DNA of 64,000 nt from Eopsaltria australis (GCA_034509425.1 JAVTVJ010000049.1:2874001-2938000); one strand, 5' to 3'; shown: positions 38,947 to 53,042, numbered from the stretch's first letter. Notes: a model not told the origin generated them from the sequence alone. A program made the numbers and translations.

Positions 38947-41900
38947 ACTTATGAAAGAAAAATCGATAACATATAAAACAAAAATTGTTCTGCAATGATT
39001 GTAGATGAAGTATCAGACATTGTGAGGGAGCCAATTAAAAGCTATTGAATGTAGAGCAATATTTTAAACTGGGTTATCAAGGCTGCTCCAGTATCCTGGG
39101 TACTGGAAATATCACCTTCCTACATTATATCCTTCATCTGGAAAAATTCTTCAGAAGCTGTAGAGGAAGAAGAAACAGTTTGAAAATCCACCACTCTGAG
39201 AAAACATGCTGTTCAAATTTTAAATTCTTAGCCTGAGGAAATTGTATTGTTTTTTCTCAGTGCTGTGTACTAAGATTTATTGTACATTAATGCTTCTGTG
39301 AGTTCTGATGTACTGAACCTTGGAGCACTTGATGTGTGACTGTCTTGAAAGAAGAATGGCATAGATCAGAATAAAAACTGGGATACTCTATTATTTTCTA
39401 AAGACTCAGGTTTGTGTCTCATCTCTAATATCCCCTAAAAACACTGAAGGAAACATAATCAAATTATGTGAAAACAGAAGGAGGCTACAGGATGATAGCT
39501 GGAAACTACAGCTCTGACTGTATTGTAAGTCAAGGTCCTCTGTCCAGGTTTGCTTCTCTCTGAGTGTCCTTTGAGCACCAAGGATTTCAGGAGAAAATAA
39601 GAAACTCAACTAATGGACTTCTTGGCATAGCACATTTGTTTTTCCAAGGTAGCATAATTTTACATTTTACATTTCATTAATAGGTTTTAACCTCAAAGTT
39701 CAATTTTGATTAATTAAATGTGGGGGGAAAAAAGCCAGGTGACTGTCATCCCTTCAACTGAAGCTTTTATTTAATCCTTTAAAAGCAAGTGTAAACATCA
39801 AGCCTAAAATATAATTGTTCTACCAGTAACAGCTAAACTGAACATAATAATCTGCAGTCTAAATAACCTTGAAAGCACAGAATGCAATTTGAGCCTTAAT
39901 ACAACTATGTGCATGTTTAAGCAGTCTTAACTTTTTCTGCTCTACAAATTATTTTTATCTTCCCCTTAAGAAGCCTAATAAACCTCCAGGACAGCAAGCT
40001 TTGAAGATTTAGTTTTTTCTGGAAATTTTAATCCATGACAAAAGATTTCAATAAGTACAATAATTTACAGTTAAACAGGTTTAGATCTTTCCATTCTTCA
40101 GTTTTAAAATAGTAATACAAAGGATTTCCACTACTCAGCTCCTAAAGTGTGTTCTTCTTTTTCACAAGAAATGTAAAAGCTACAGTTGTTCCTTCTCATG
40201 GGACTGTGCTGTGTATCATTGCAGCATCACTAGCAGGTTCTTTCCCGTTATTATAGTAGTTATTGATACCAATTATTGGCATGTGAAACACTGATTACAA
40301 AGCAGAACTTGACAGAAAACTTCATTCCACAGAAGGCTTTGATGTTAGCTACACTTCTCTTCATAAAGTAGTGTTAAAGGCAGCTCCAGAAAAGACCCCC
40401 ATCTATTCCAGATACAGGTTAGCTAATATGGAGTAATGATAATGCAGGTGAACATCAGATTCTGGAGACTTGTTTGGTGAAAGTAGACATTAACATAAAC
40501 ATAATAAAAAGTGATATGTCACTTTCATTTCTATTCTATTTCATTACACTTTTCTGGCACAGGCATCTAAAGCATTGCCAAGAAAGTTTGCTCCAGAAGT
40601 TGTTGAACTTACTGCCAGCTTTAACCTCTGCTAGCAAGATGTTCTGAGGATAACAAAATCCATTGCATTTTAATTCACTACACTGTTACACAGAGGCCAG
40701 CATTTTGTCACCAACATACATTAGAAAAGTTCAGCTTCAAGTTCAAAAGTCTACTTTTCAGTTAGCAGAGAAAATAAAGGTTTTCTACAGTATTTTCATA
40801 TTATTTTTCTTCCAAACTGAAATGTTGCATATATACTATGGTGGGATCCAGTCCACTTCATGCTGTTACCCCTGCATCAAAGCCTACTTAACTCCCCAAA
40901 GTAGGGTGCAATTTCTCACGTGCTTGGGGGAAGGAGGGGTTATTGTAAAAAGTCTACTCATCAGTTTCCAGGGTATTCCATTAGAGCATTACATCTTTGA
41001 AATCCCACCAAGCTGCTTACCTGTCACCAAAGGAAAGTGTGCTATGACTCAAAATATCAGGTCTCAAAAATACAGCCAACTAATTTATAATACATGTCTA
41101 ATACATTTGTAGCAGAAAAGGGGACATGGTTCTGTGAGTTAAAAGGCCTATCCAGTCCTACACTTTTTGATTCTGTTATTAAAAGTAAATGATGCAGCAA
41201 ATATTTTATGCTCTATACATCTCTCAAAAATTACCTGCAGAAATGTTGCCTTTTAAAGACATATCCCCTTGGTAATTCTGCACAATCCCTCCGGGGAAGA
41301 TTTCTGTTTACATTGAATTTATTTTTACTATTGTTCAAGGTCAAAACTGCATAAAATATACTTTGAATCACAGTTTGACATCTCTGAATCTGACAGAAGC
41401 AATCTGGGTACTTAAAACTGCTTAAATGCATAACAGAGTTTGGTAAATAGTACTTTATATCCACTTTAAACTAGACATTACTTCTATTGATATAGCCAAT
41501 GGAAGGAAAAAATCCCCCCAAAAATAAGGTTATCTAGAAAGAGCAAAATGGAAAATTTTGTGATAGAAAGAATTTTCAGGCTTTTATAAAGTACATTAAT
41601 TTATACATGTGCTGTGAAAATTAACTTTTTCCTTGTTCTCTTTATTATGAAATCTCCAAATCTGTATACAAGAAATAACTATAACCCCAAACATAACTCC
41701 TACTATTTGAAATGGAATTAAATTACACATGTAAGTTATCTATGGTATGACAAGTGCTTAAAGAGCTGAAAAAACCTGCCAGGACATGCTGCAAAACAGA
41801 TGTGACTTTATAATTATTTCAGTTGTTTTGTATAGTCACAAATATAGATTATCAGTAAACACACAGCCATCAGGACACTATTAAAGTTAATAGTTCAAAA

Positions 41901-44900
41901 AGTTCAAGACCACCTATATTTGCAGATTTATTTTTTTTACAGTTTCAAACTGTGTGGGTACTTTTCATGCCCAGTTCATAACTTCTACTCTCTGGAAGAC
42001 CCTTCCCTCAAATATTTTGTCATATTATAAAATCAGAACGTATGAGGGGTGAAACCTGGAGCACCAGACCAGGCTGTATCATCCAAAGAGGAGCCTAAAT
42101 CAGGAAAACCAAGGGGTCCAAGAGGCAATGCACAAAATGCTGCACCTAGACAACTGCAACAACCTAATTTCTGTTAGGTCTGGTGCGTAATACCTAAGGA
42201 CTTCTCAAGCAGCAAGAAATGCATATCTGTATTTCATACAGATTGAATGCACTCCTGCAATAACATAGATAGCACCATTCTGCACCCTTTGACCTTTGGA
42301 AGGTGAATATATGCCTTACTCAAAGTGAATTTACAATGTAAACATACTTATGGCTGAATTTGTTCTCAAGTATTTCACATGTGTTAGTCCAGCATAGTGA
42401 TTTTCCAAGTTAAGTAAAAAAGTTCTTTTCACTGAAAAAAAAACCCTTCAATTTATATTTTTTGTTCTTCATTTCAGAATATTGATTATGTATATACCAG
42501 AAAATATCAGCAAAGTCTTTTCCAGAGCAGAAGGAGAAAAACAAATTCGCTAAAAATCTCATGAGGCTATTACTAATAACTCCACTCCTCATAGGTAACA
42601 ATCCTTTCAAGCAGAAAAGATAGAATTTCTCAAGGATAGCGCCAAGACAACAGAATTAATTCCCCTATTACAGCTGAGACAATACAGACCATATTCCAAA
42701 TGCAAGGCTCATTCCCTTGAATTGCCACCTCATATACCATGCAGACTACAGCTCCATAAATCACATCTGCCAAAGGAAAACAGTAAATAAAAAAGCTCTA
42801 TCAAAACAAGGCACTTCATTTTACATTCCCTTGTTGATACAGGAAAACGAATAATTTAAAAAAGGCCTCATGCCAGATGCTGGCACATTACTAAAGGACA
42901 GCTAAAATACTCCGCTTTTCCATGGAATATGTTCATGAGTAAAATAGAAATAAGACTAATAAGAAACAAAAGACAGGTAGGCACTGCCCCTGTGAGTCGA
43001 ACCTGGTTTCAAGAAGTAAGAGAAATTATTAAAAAACATTGTTGTCGTCATTGTTTATTTGTGTGGTTCAGCCTTTCAGGAATAATAAAGATAGAGTCAA
43101 TCAGAGATAAAGTTTGTGTGGCAATGAACACTTCATAGATAGTTGGTGTGCTTTTCTTTTCTGGTGAGCTTCCCTCAAAATCAAGGGAACCACATTGCCT
43201 ACAACAAATACACTGCCTAGTGCTTCTAACTGGGATGTGTAAGACTGTATTCCAAAATACATTCATGGAAACTGTGTGCATTGTGGTACATATGAATTAC
43301 AAAAATTTTTTCAAGATCCCTTTGTTAGTAGCTAAAGCACAGGCTGAGACCCAAGTCAAAATCCAACGTGAGCAACAGCCTTAATTTTTCAAATTAAAAA
43401 ATCAATACATTGAGTAAACAATTTTACCATTAACAGAATAAATATCAAAGAGACCCATTGGGGCAAGACTGGCATTAAACTATGCCATAATCTATGAGTA
43501 TGCCTTTGAATAAACTTCCTCAATTTCAGTTCAGGTTTGTAACCAAAAATTATGTTTCTAACATTTTTATGCTAAAGTAAATAAAATAATTTTACAGTAG
43601 CAAGGATTAGTTTTTTATTATTTTTAAATGTTTATCTCCTTTAAAAGGGTGACATGTCAAGGCTTTTCAAAAGGTGAAATATTGTCATTTCTATTAACAA
43701 TTTCAGTTTATTTCTCTAGGTGGGGATTTTGTTATTAATCTATGACACGGCTAAACCACAACCAAGTTTTGTGCATAAGAACTTTAATTGTTTCATAACA
43801 AAAACAATCACAATCCTCTCCTTCTTTCATAAGAGTTAAGACTTTCAAAAATATTAGTTAGCTAAAGGTTTCCCCAAAAGGTCAATGGAAGAAGCAGCTA
43901 GAAAAGCCAAGGGATATATTTTGCTTTCTGTTTATGCCCTGGGTCCTGTTTTTATTTCTGTCATTAAGAAGAGAAGCTCACAGCAGGTTTTCCAAAACCA
44001 CCAGGTGAAATTCAGCCGGGTGACTTTGTGTGGAGCAGTCCATGTGGAGAGCTGATTGACAGCCCCAGTGAGCACTCTGCAGAGCAGGTGGCAAAGGCCA
44101 TTAGTGCCTCCTTTTTTTCATGCTGCCCTTCCACAGCAGGGTCCTGGCTTGTGCCTGCAATTAGTCCACAAATAAATTATTGATCTGTCACTTCTGACTT
44201 CACACTGTCTTCTAGCCTTGAAACCTCATTGTTCTCAAATATGTCCTAGGGGTCACTAAATTTGTAGAGTAACTGAAAAGTTGTTACTGCATATAAATCC
44301 AGACATTTTTAAAATACCTGTATCAATTTGGCACTCTCCTGTCCAGAATTAGACCAAGAAATTGCTTAGCAGTTTTAGAATGAAACATATTTCCCATCTC
44401 TTGACCAGGGAGTTACAAATAATAGAGAGAAGCAAATAAATCACCATTATGCAAATGCACACGACGAACTTTAATCTGCCTATAACAACAACCATCACAT
44501 ACTTGATATCTACAGCAACACCACAATGTTTATTTGGCTAAGAAAATGCTACAACAATCTAGTTAAATATCAGTTTTATGGTAACTCATTGGAAATGGTG
44601 GCCCAGGAAAGGTCCTAGAGCAAGGGCAAGAGAGCCAGATATGGGTAAAATATAATTGAATAAATGACTGCAAATTATGGCTGAAATATCTGTGAATGCA
44701 ACATATAGAGGAGAATTATATCTGTATACACAATTACATTTCATTTCTGTATATGGTATTACATTAATGTCTACAAATACAGAGAAATTGTATATGGAAA
44801 AATATACATGGTCTGTATATAGAGTATGCATAGAAATATAGTCCGTTTAGAAAATAATTATAGAAACACATAGAAAAAAAGAGAAAGATACTTAGAAATA

Positions 44901-47900
44901 TGTATAAAATCATTTCTGTATATAAAGAAATCATAAGCAGAAATCAGAAAGAAAAAGTAATGCGCAGCAGAAATCTGAAAAAGAGACTTCATCAGGTAAT
45001 GGGGAAAAGAAGAGTTATACAACACTGCACTGCTTCAGTATCACAAATCAAATTTAATCTGTAAAGCTGAAGAGGTTTCCAGATCAAGGAACACGGTAAC
45101 ATTTTACTTGCTTTGTTATTTCTGTTATTTTCCATCACTCCAGCTTTTTAATTCTCTTCCTTTCATTTTTCACTTTTAATAAAGTAAATAATATCACTTT
45201 CCTTCCTATTTTTCCACAATTTTAGTATATGGTTTCATTTTTAAACCCAGCCATCACACTTCAGTTGTTTTTATTTTTTTATTACTTTGTGTGTAGTTCT
45301 TATAGTTTTAAAACCCAGCATGATTATCCTTTTTATATTTTGTGAAACATCATTAAAAAACCAATCATCAGTCTCAACCAACTTAATGTTCCTCAGAGCA
45401 CTTCTGGATCATAATGCCTATAAAATTAATTAGCATTTACCTGACTTGTCTCTCTTTTGTTTTGTACAACTTAGCTGTTCTCACCATAAATGTGAATATT
45501 CAAAATTCTTTGTTTGTTTTTCTGCAGTTTCATTTTCTTCTTACTTATGCAGCCACCTTTTCCTAGAATCTACAACTCTGTGCAAAAATTAACTAAATAA
45601 ACTAAGAATTTCTATAATCTTTATCTGCACAAGCTCTACTTGGCTACTTTTTATTGGTTTTGCCCTACTTCGGCAGGTTTCAGCAGGTTTACTTTCAGCA
45701 GCCTGACAGCAGTGTTTATAGTCAGATATTTTTTCCTGAAACAACATCATGACTTTTGCATAAGTCTTTTTTTCCATTAAAACATATCAACAAGAAGCCA
45801 GTGCTTGAAAAAGGTGCTTGAAGTATTCCAACGCTTTGCAAAAGTGTCTGGCCTCTTGTTCTTCACAGCCAAAATGCTGAAACATTCATCAGAAGTCATT
45901 AATAGAGGCTGCTGGTATTTTGTAGATACAGCTGTTTTACCCCTATTTTGAACTTTTTTGGAACATAATCAAACTTAATGAAAGCTGTATTTTTTCTCAG
46001 TATTCTGATTGTAAACAACTTCAGATGATTCTTTCAATGGTCCTCCACTTGTGAGAGTCAGATAACTCTTTCAGTCCTTGCCCAGGCTGTTCTTTCCAAA
46101 GTGCCTGCTCTAGAAACACCATCAGCAACAACTGCTGAGGAAAGAGAAGCAAAGCAAGACACTGACAACCCCTCTTGGCAAGGTGAATGCAGGAGGGCAT
46201 CAGGTAAATGGGGAGAAGAATGAGAAAATAAAGTGGGACTGTCACTCAAGGGTGTATGTCAGGGGGCTGGAAAGCAGAGAGGGTGAAAGGAGGAAGTTGA
46301 TCTCTGAAAGGAGGGAAGAAAACTTGAAATTGTGCTATGGTAAAGGAAAGAAAAGGAAGGCATATGACTATTTGTGATGACATACTACCAACTTGTTCCC
46401 AATGATGGTCTTTATTCTTGTCAATGATACCAAAAAAAATAATCAAAACCAAAAACTCATAATGAGGATTGTGAGTTACAGCTTATTAATTTTCAGCATT
46501 TAACTCACCCGTCAACATTCTCTCCTGGTCACAAAATACACTGGAAGGCTGTAACATTGTACAGAATCAAATATTTGTGAGTTTTGGGCTCCTCTGAGTT
46601 GTACTCTGTTCATAGCACATCTAGATGCTCTTCAGATCATTGAGGCACAAAAGCATAATATTTGTCACATCAAAACCAAGACTACCAAGTTCTAAGGAGA
46701 CAGAAACTGAGATTTTTGGCCAGCACTATTAAATGTCATTTTTAAACACAGTTGGAAGTCTTGCCCAGACAGTCTGTAGTACTTCTAAAGCCAAGGCATA
46801 GTGATATGACTTAAATGGGATCAAAGTGAACCTGAATTTAACTCCAATTTTGAAGCAAAACTAAAAGTCTGAACCTCAGTAACCACTTGCTCAAATTGGG
46901 AAGGCAGAGGACAAAGTATTATTTTTCCTTTTGTTCAGACTGTAAGAATATTTTTACACTCAGTCTCTCAAGAATTGTTCAATTCCTTAAATACTCAGAG
47001 GACTAAAGACAAGGTATCTTTCTCTAGGACAGCATGACTTCAAAATTCAGTGTTGGTTTTTAAGTGCAGAATTACTACATCCAGGATTGCAGTAAATTGG
47101 TCTTTGACAGGTTGTTTTCAGCCTCATTTAATGGTAACTATAGCAACAGAGTTCTGCAATTATCAATCGTGAGTTCTATCGAAATAAAGATATAATCTGC
47201 CTTGTCTTTTATCACATCTGCATAATTAAGAGCTAATCACAAGAATTTTAAAGGGATCTTTGCATTATTGAATTTTTGATCATGTAATAGTATTGATATT
47301 TAGGTAGATGTTGAACTGCAGTCTGAAAATACGTGACTAGAAGAGATAATTGCCTCAGTTTGAGTAAGCACTGCAAAAGTTTCACCAGCTGGGAGGAATC
47401 TGAACCTATGAAAATTACTTCAGCTCTGGTTAAGAACCTGTATGACAAATATGGGGAAGAAAAGTAATATAGGTCATATTACTACGCAAAATCAAAGACA
47501 AGTTTCTAAAGTGGTCAGTTGTGAAAGAGTTGAATTAGTTGCAGTATTCTTTAATAGACTACTGGTGATAAACACTGTGATATTTTAAGTTATTGCTAAT
47601 GACTTAGCCTAGTACTTAACAAATTTTATAATAGTCAAGAAACTATCAAATATTGTTGCTATTTATGAAAATTTTACCTTTCAAAATATATCTCTTGTAT
47701 CCAAACTCTCATGTTTGTACCTAAAATTTTATTTTGACTTCTGTTTGTGACTGCATGACCCTGCTCATTCATTGAGCTGGAATCTATAAAAGGCTTCATA
47801 GGGTGAAAAATGCACACTTTAAGTTTTCAAAGATACCTTCCCAGCTGTGATATGCAGAAGTATATTTTTTAATCTCTGTATTTTCTCATCACTTGTAGCC

Positions 47901-49441
47901 CAGCAAACATTTATAAAATCCAGCAGTATGTGTCAGCACTGAAAAATATTAGTGCAGTCCTATGTCTTAAGCAAAAAAAAAAATTACTCCAGATAAAATT
48001 TAAAAGATCATCACCTAATAGGACACTGTTTTATGGAGATTTAAAAAAGCATCTTATTTGAGTATTTCGAATTCTTGACTGTTTCTTAGAGAAAATCAGA
48101 ATTTCTATGTAGTCTGTCTGTTTCTCAGATGCTGAAAACTGAATGCCAGAAGTCAAAGTTAACATCTGGGGTATGTTCCACAGATGCAAATCTATATAAC
48201 ATGCAATTCCAAGCTAACTTTAACCATCCTAGCTTGGATACTAAAAGGAACACAACAACGTACCAGAGCCTTCAAAGTGATTTCCACAAACATGCTCAGC
48301 TCAAGTCCTCATCACCTAAACTATTGCTGAAATTAAGATATCATTTTAAAGTCGATCCTCTTTTAAACCAGAGATTTTTGTTTTATCTATGCTGCATTCA
48401 TACCTGCCTCTTCAATTACATATTGAGCGAGAAAACAACATTAGCAGAGAGAGGAGCCATTCAATCATCCTTGAACATTTTAGCTTCAAGTGAAAACCAT
48501 AGATTTGTTTCCTTCCTCTCTAGCATTCTGAAAATTGGAAAAACACACACAATTGTTAGCAGGTCTTACCCATACATGCTGTTACAGAGATAATAGGTCT
48601 TTTGAATGATTCAGAGACATTCTTTTCCTCAAGAGCTGCCCCATTTGCTGCTAAAAAGCAAGCATTGTTCAAGACACAACTGAGAACATTTTTGAGCTAA
48701 GCACATGGCTAATATCAGTGACTGTTGACAAAACTCTTCCTTTCAGAAAGATGTATGGTGGTTACAAAATAAACTCACCTTGCAATTTTATTGGTCTTAT
48801 TACTCTTTGCTGCTTGCACTTCAACCTAATAAATGGCTATAAGTGATTGTTAAGGGAACATCAAGGCTTCTGTTTTCAGTCAGGTACATTTAGTCAAACA
48901 CACAAAATATGAAAGCTTTACACAAGGGTGGAAGACATCAAGCCAGAAAGAAAAGTTTCAAATGTCTTTTATAAAAAAAAATCATTCAAGTATTGCTTGT
49001 CAAGACACAACAGCACCTATTACTCCTGAACTCACTCCATATCCATGCCACCAATACAGTTGAACCCAGTTATTGTTGTATTATACATAAATGCTGCCAT
49101 ATCACTAATATTTTAGCTGAATAACTTCAAGAAAAAGACTTCATCACAGTTAAAACACAAGTATCAGGACAATTCACACAAAGAAATAATGTTTCAAAAG
49201 TAATTGGTTGGCCACTGCAGTCTTAATACCCTCTACATCTGTAGAATCATTTTAAACCCCAAAGACATTTTCACTGTGTTGAAAATCTTTTAGCTAGTTT
49301 TGATTGCTAGCTTTATTTCCACGGAATAAAAGTATAGAAATATTTAGTATTTTATTCATTATTTCCCACCAACTTCCATTTCCAGTTCCTTGAGTTTCCA
49401 CTTGGTATTAAAATTAAGCAATCAGCAGAGCACTAGAGAAG

Positions 49442-49464
49442 AGAGACCGAGAGAGAGAGATAGA

Positions 49465-49516
<52 letters not shown>
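49442..49516 (+). repeat. (GA)n microsatellite
   Basis: A pure (AG)n run occupies 49472-49512 (41 bases, about 20 units), preceded from about 49442 by an interrupted GA-rich part with GACC, GATAG and GAAAG interruptions. The plus-strand frame through it gives an Arg-Glu repeat and the minus-strand frame a Ser-Leu repeat; both are artefacts. The long pure run is likely polymorphic. Confidence 0.97.
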
Positions 49517-49518
<2 letters not shown>

Positions 49519-50272
49519 CCAAAAAGAAACACCTCGACTCTTACTTGCACATTTAATCTTCCCTCCAGAGGGAAGGTAACCTTTCACCAACAAACACAAT
49601 ATTTGGAGTTTTAGGATTATACCAGAACATCCTCGGACTGTATGGACCCTGAGCTTAAATGTAAGTAGGAGTAAAGGGAAAGGCGTTCCAGTATTATGTT
49701 ATTAAAAAATATTTTCCCTTTTTTTGGCATGGTTCTAGCAAGGCTGCAGGATAAGGCACCCAAGGTTTACAAAGGTTTTTATCAACTTATAATTCACATA
49801 TATATATATTGTATTAATAATAAAAAAAGTATAATTACAGCTTTTCAATTTTGCCCAAGTAATAGGAATTCATTTAGGAGTGCTGATTTTTATTCTGACA
49901 TCACCTATAGTGACTAAATTCATAATAAGTGACTAGAGCACTTTCCCAGTCCTCTGAGAAAGCATTAATAATTTTCTTTTATTAACAAATCATCATTTAA
50001 TTAAGCAGTAATAAAATTAACTGCATACATTTTCATGAAGAATGTGCAGTTTTAGAAATCTCCAAGGGTTGTCTAAACCTTACAAACATTGAATCCAATA
50101 GCTTGAGAAGTGGGGTAAATAACCTTAGTATTTAAAATGAACAAGTAAGTTATAAAGTCATTTAAATATTTGTCACTTGGAAAGTTTTCCTGAACAGCAT
50201 TGCTAGATGACAAAGATTATTCTACACTAAGAAAATAAGGCATAACAGACAACAATGTGGAGACCTCATATG

Positions 50273-50361
50273 GATGATGAGAAATATTATCATACAGATG
50301 ATGGAAATATTATCTGACAAAAATGCAAAAATAATATTCATATGATACTTCATATGATCAT
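50273..50361. repeat. Cluster of small tandem duplications
   Basis: GATGATGAGAAATATTAT at 50273-50290 recurs as GATGATGGAAATATTAT at 50297-50313, 24 bases on. Slightly downstream TTCATATGATAC (50338-50349) is followed directly by TTCATATGATCA (50350-50361). Two independent short slippage events lie within 90 bases. Confidence 0.75.
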
Positions 50362-51172
50362 ACTTTGCTATTTCATCCTAGAGAGTATTCAGGTACTTGT
50401 CCATATTTACATGGATCCACCTATCTGTGTTTACAGTTCCATCAAAGGCTAATAAAAACTGCAACTTCTAAGTAATTTTTTTAAACATCAAATGCACTAT
50501 GAATTCCTACTGAATACAGACCATCTTAAGGGGCCTGCAATGGTAAACATTCAGAACAGCAGGCAGAAAAATAAGATTTTAAAAAAACCAGATAAAGTTT
50601 ACTACCAATTCCTTAAAATTCCCTTCTCTGTAGAGAATTCCATTCTATCATGCTAGCTGGAAGATAACATCTCATTTTAAAAACGTCCCAACCTTGTTTT
50701 GTAACAGTCCATATTTTCTGAAATGTTTGAAAATAATTCAGAAGAATTCAAAATAGTTGAGCTATATATATTGCATAACAATTTCTTTCCTCAATTACAA
50801 AACAAGTAGTTTCATGTAATTTTTTAACTAGAGGTTTCTTTTTCCTACCATAAAATAAAGCTACATTTATTAGCTCCATTAGTAAATAAATTGGTGACTG
50901 CTGTGCCTTGCCAAAGCAAATTTTCCACATCCCTGCCAGCAGTCATTTTTAAATCCAGGAAATCATGTTGTTAATCTGGGAAATACATGACACCTGAGTA
51001 CAGGAGGGATTTTGCAGTCCCATGGCTCTTCAGGAAACAAGTTGTCAGGGTAAATATTATCACACAATTTTCTCAACAGATTGCTTTGCCATCCAAAAAG
51101 ATCCAATCTCTTATCACTTCTTTGAGTAAGGGAGGTCTCTTTGGACCCAGAGTTTGTCACAATACAAACACA

Positions 51173-51206
51173 TACTTTTGTTTTGCCTCTGTTACTTGGA
51201 CATGTG
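51173..51206 (+). repeat. 34-bp dispersed direct repeat, copy 1
   Basis: This 34-mer starts TACTTTTGTTTTGCCTCTG and ends TTACTTGGACATGTG. It matches 53338-53371 at 31 of 34 positions, without gaps. Flanking sequence does not align by eye beyond it. Confidence 0.8.
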
Positions 51207-51665
51207 TAAGTTTCATACACCAGCAGAAGTAAATGCCTACAATAAAAATTAAGAGAAGAAAGAGAAAAATACAAAACCCCCCAAGTGAACTATGCTATTT
51301 CCTAAGCTGTGGTGCTCAGTGCCAAATGTCACTTTTATTAGAAGTGATAGGACGGAACAAGGGAAAGAAACACCATGCTGTGACATGCATGAAAGGTCCT
51401 ATTGCAATTTTTATAATATCATATCACACCTTAAACTTCTATCCTTCAGCTTCCTGGCTTAGGCTCTGTATTATGACACCATTTTTATAACTGTTGCTGA
51501 ATTTAGAACTGACACTTCAATGGATTCTCCCGTCAACAGAAAGAACAGCTTGGGAATTAGGAGATAAACATTAATTGACTAAAAATTCTGATTAAAAATA
51601 ATTAGGCAATACTAAACCCACTAAACCTATGTTTTTCCCAGCAAAAATACTAGATAGAACCAAAC

Positions 51666-51680
51666 AAAAAAAAAAAAAAA
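51666..51680. repeat. Poly-A tract (15 bases)
   Basis: Fifteen consecutive A. No retrogene body or target-site duplication is recognised beside it. Confidence 0.9.
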
Positions 51681-53042
51681 TTCAGTAACACATGTAGGTA
51701 TGAGTCACCCTGAATCATTTCTTAATGCATATATAGTACATTACCTTCCAGAAACAACAAACTGTGGGAAGGTACAGGAAGCAGAATGCCAAGATCGAAA
51801 TCATAAGGCTTTCCCTTTTCTATTTTTTTAATCTTCAGGACAAAGGAGAAATTTGACAAGATAACACAAGCAAATTCTTGATTTCTGTTTTTTGTTGCAG
51901 CCCATTTTGTTGTATGTATGAATTACATATTTGTGAAAATATACAGTTTGTTAGCAAAATAAATTGATCAAATAAACTCATTTTTATTTTTATTATCTAA
52001 AATTAAATACTATATTCGAAGAAACATCGCCTGTTAACGAGGGCTGTGTACAAGAAAGCACCCTCAGAAATTTAGTTTTTACTGTTGGGGTTTTGTTGTT
52101 GTGTGCATGCATCCCACCTGCACACACACCACCTGCACTCCTCTTTGATTTTAGAAATCAGCAGAGTGGCAATCTGAGTGGTTTCTACAGCTTTGAACAA
52201 AATCATGGCTCCCTGCTGAGAAGCAGAGTGACACAACAGTCCTATATCAACTGTGACCCATGCTGCAGACACTTGGGCAGATCTATAGAAGAAACTGGGG
52301 TGCAACAGGCAAAGAAATTGAGAGGTTTGCTGGTTCAGCTGCTATTACTTGAGGGCAGGGTATATTCAATTAAAAAAGGAATCAATAACATGCACTTGAA
52401 AAGTACAGTGAGGGCACCCAGATTTTAAAAGCCATGGTGCTAAAAACATGCATTTCTTTCATGATCTTACTTGCAAATCTATAGTCTGAAAATTTTAAAT
52501 GCCCATTTCTTGGTGCCACATAGTAGTCATTCTACTCAGTAATTAAAGACCTTGAGAAATTTACTCAGTGGAACAGAATGCAATATCTGGATGTAATTAA
52601 ATCAATTTAGAGCAAAAACAAAACAGATTTTTAAAAATACACTCCTTCCATTAAAAAAAGAATCTCCTGAGGAGCATCAACATTTCATTCCAAAACCACT
52701 TTCTTCTGCTATTTAAAAATACACAATTCCTTCTTGCAGAGTATGATTTTCTCCCCAATTTCATACTTGATAAATAATGCAAGAAATTATCTTCTCCTTA
52801 ATCCTTCAGACTCCCAAGCATTTAGCAAACCATCTCTGCTTTACTTTTTACGTTTTCTTTATGAGAATTCTAGGCACATGAAATGCATTTGCACCCCATT
52901 TAATGCCTCCAGTGATTCAAGATGTAATTTTAAATACTAAGTCATGACTACATTAGACAGTTTTAGATAATTCAGAGCCCTCTTTTGTGTTGTTTCAAAT
53001 CATTTCATCACTCATTGCATAGCATTAGAAGAAATAATAACA

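Larger units (their letters stand above)
28947..49441. other. Long AT-rich unique stretch, no gene seen
   Basis: About 20 kb with no recognisable gene or transposon. It contains AT-rich low-complexity DNA at 31393-31528, an 18-bp palindrome at 38929-38946, a loose cluster of TCTGTATAT-like words at 44720-44925 (13-mer CATTTCTGTATAT exact at 44742 and 44911), and a more GC-rich stretch at about 30530-31160 of unknown origin. The largest open frames (149 codons at 40663-41112 and 154 at 48129-48593, both plus) are near the length expected by chance. A candidate exon at 46086-46203 is described in the findings. Confidence 0.5.

Noticed and set aside
40663..41112. Plus-strand open frame of 149 codons
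   Set aside because: Near chance length; hydrophobic and cysteine patches do not form a recognisable family.
42987..43015. tRNA-like T-arm word on the minus strand (GGTTCGACTC)
   Set aside because: The flanking bases do not form a 5-bp T stem, and no acceptor stem or anticodon arm can be drawn; taken as chance.
44720..44925. Cluster of TCTGTATAT-like words considered as a tandem repeat
   Set aside because: The spacings (about 25, 42, 24 and 103 bases) are irregular and the intervening DNA does not align; more likely AT-rich chance or decayed slippage.
48129..48593. Plus-strand open frame of 154 codons
   Set aside because: Length is close to what chance gives in this AT-rich window, the composition is random-looking, there are no domain motifs, and it shows no splice or promoter context.
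49390..49614. Arg-Glu-repeat and Ser-Leu-repeat frames on the two strands
   Set aside because: They are translations of the (GA)n microsatellite.
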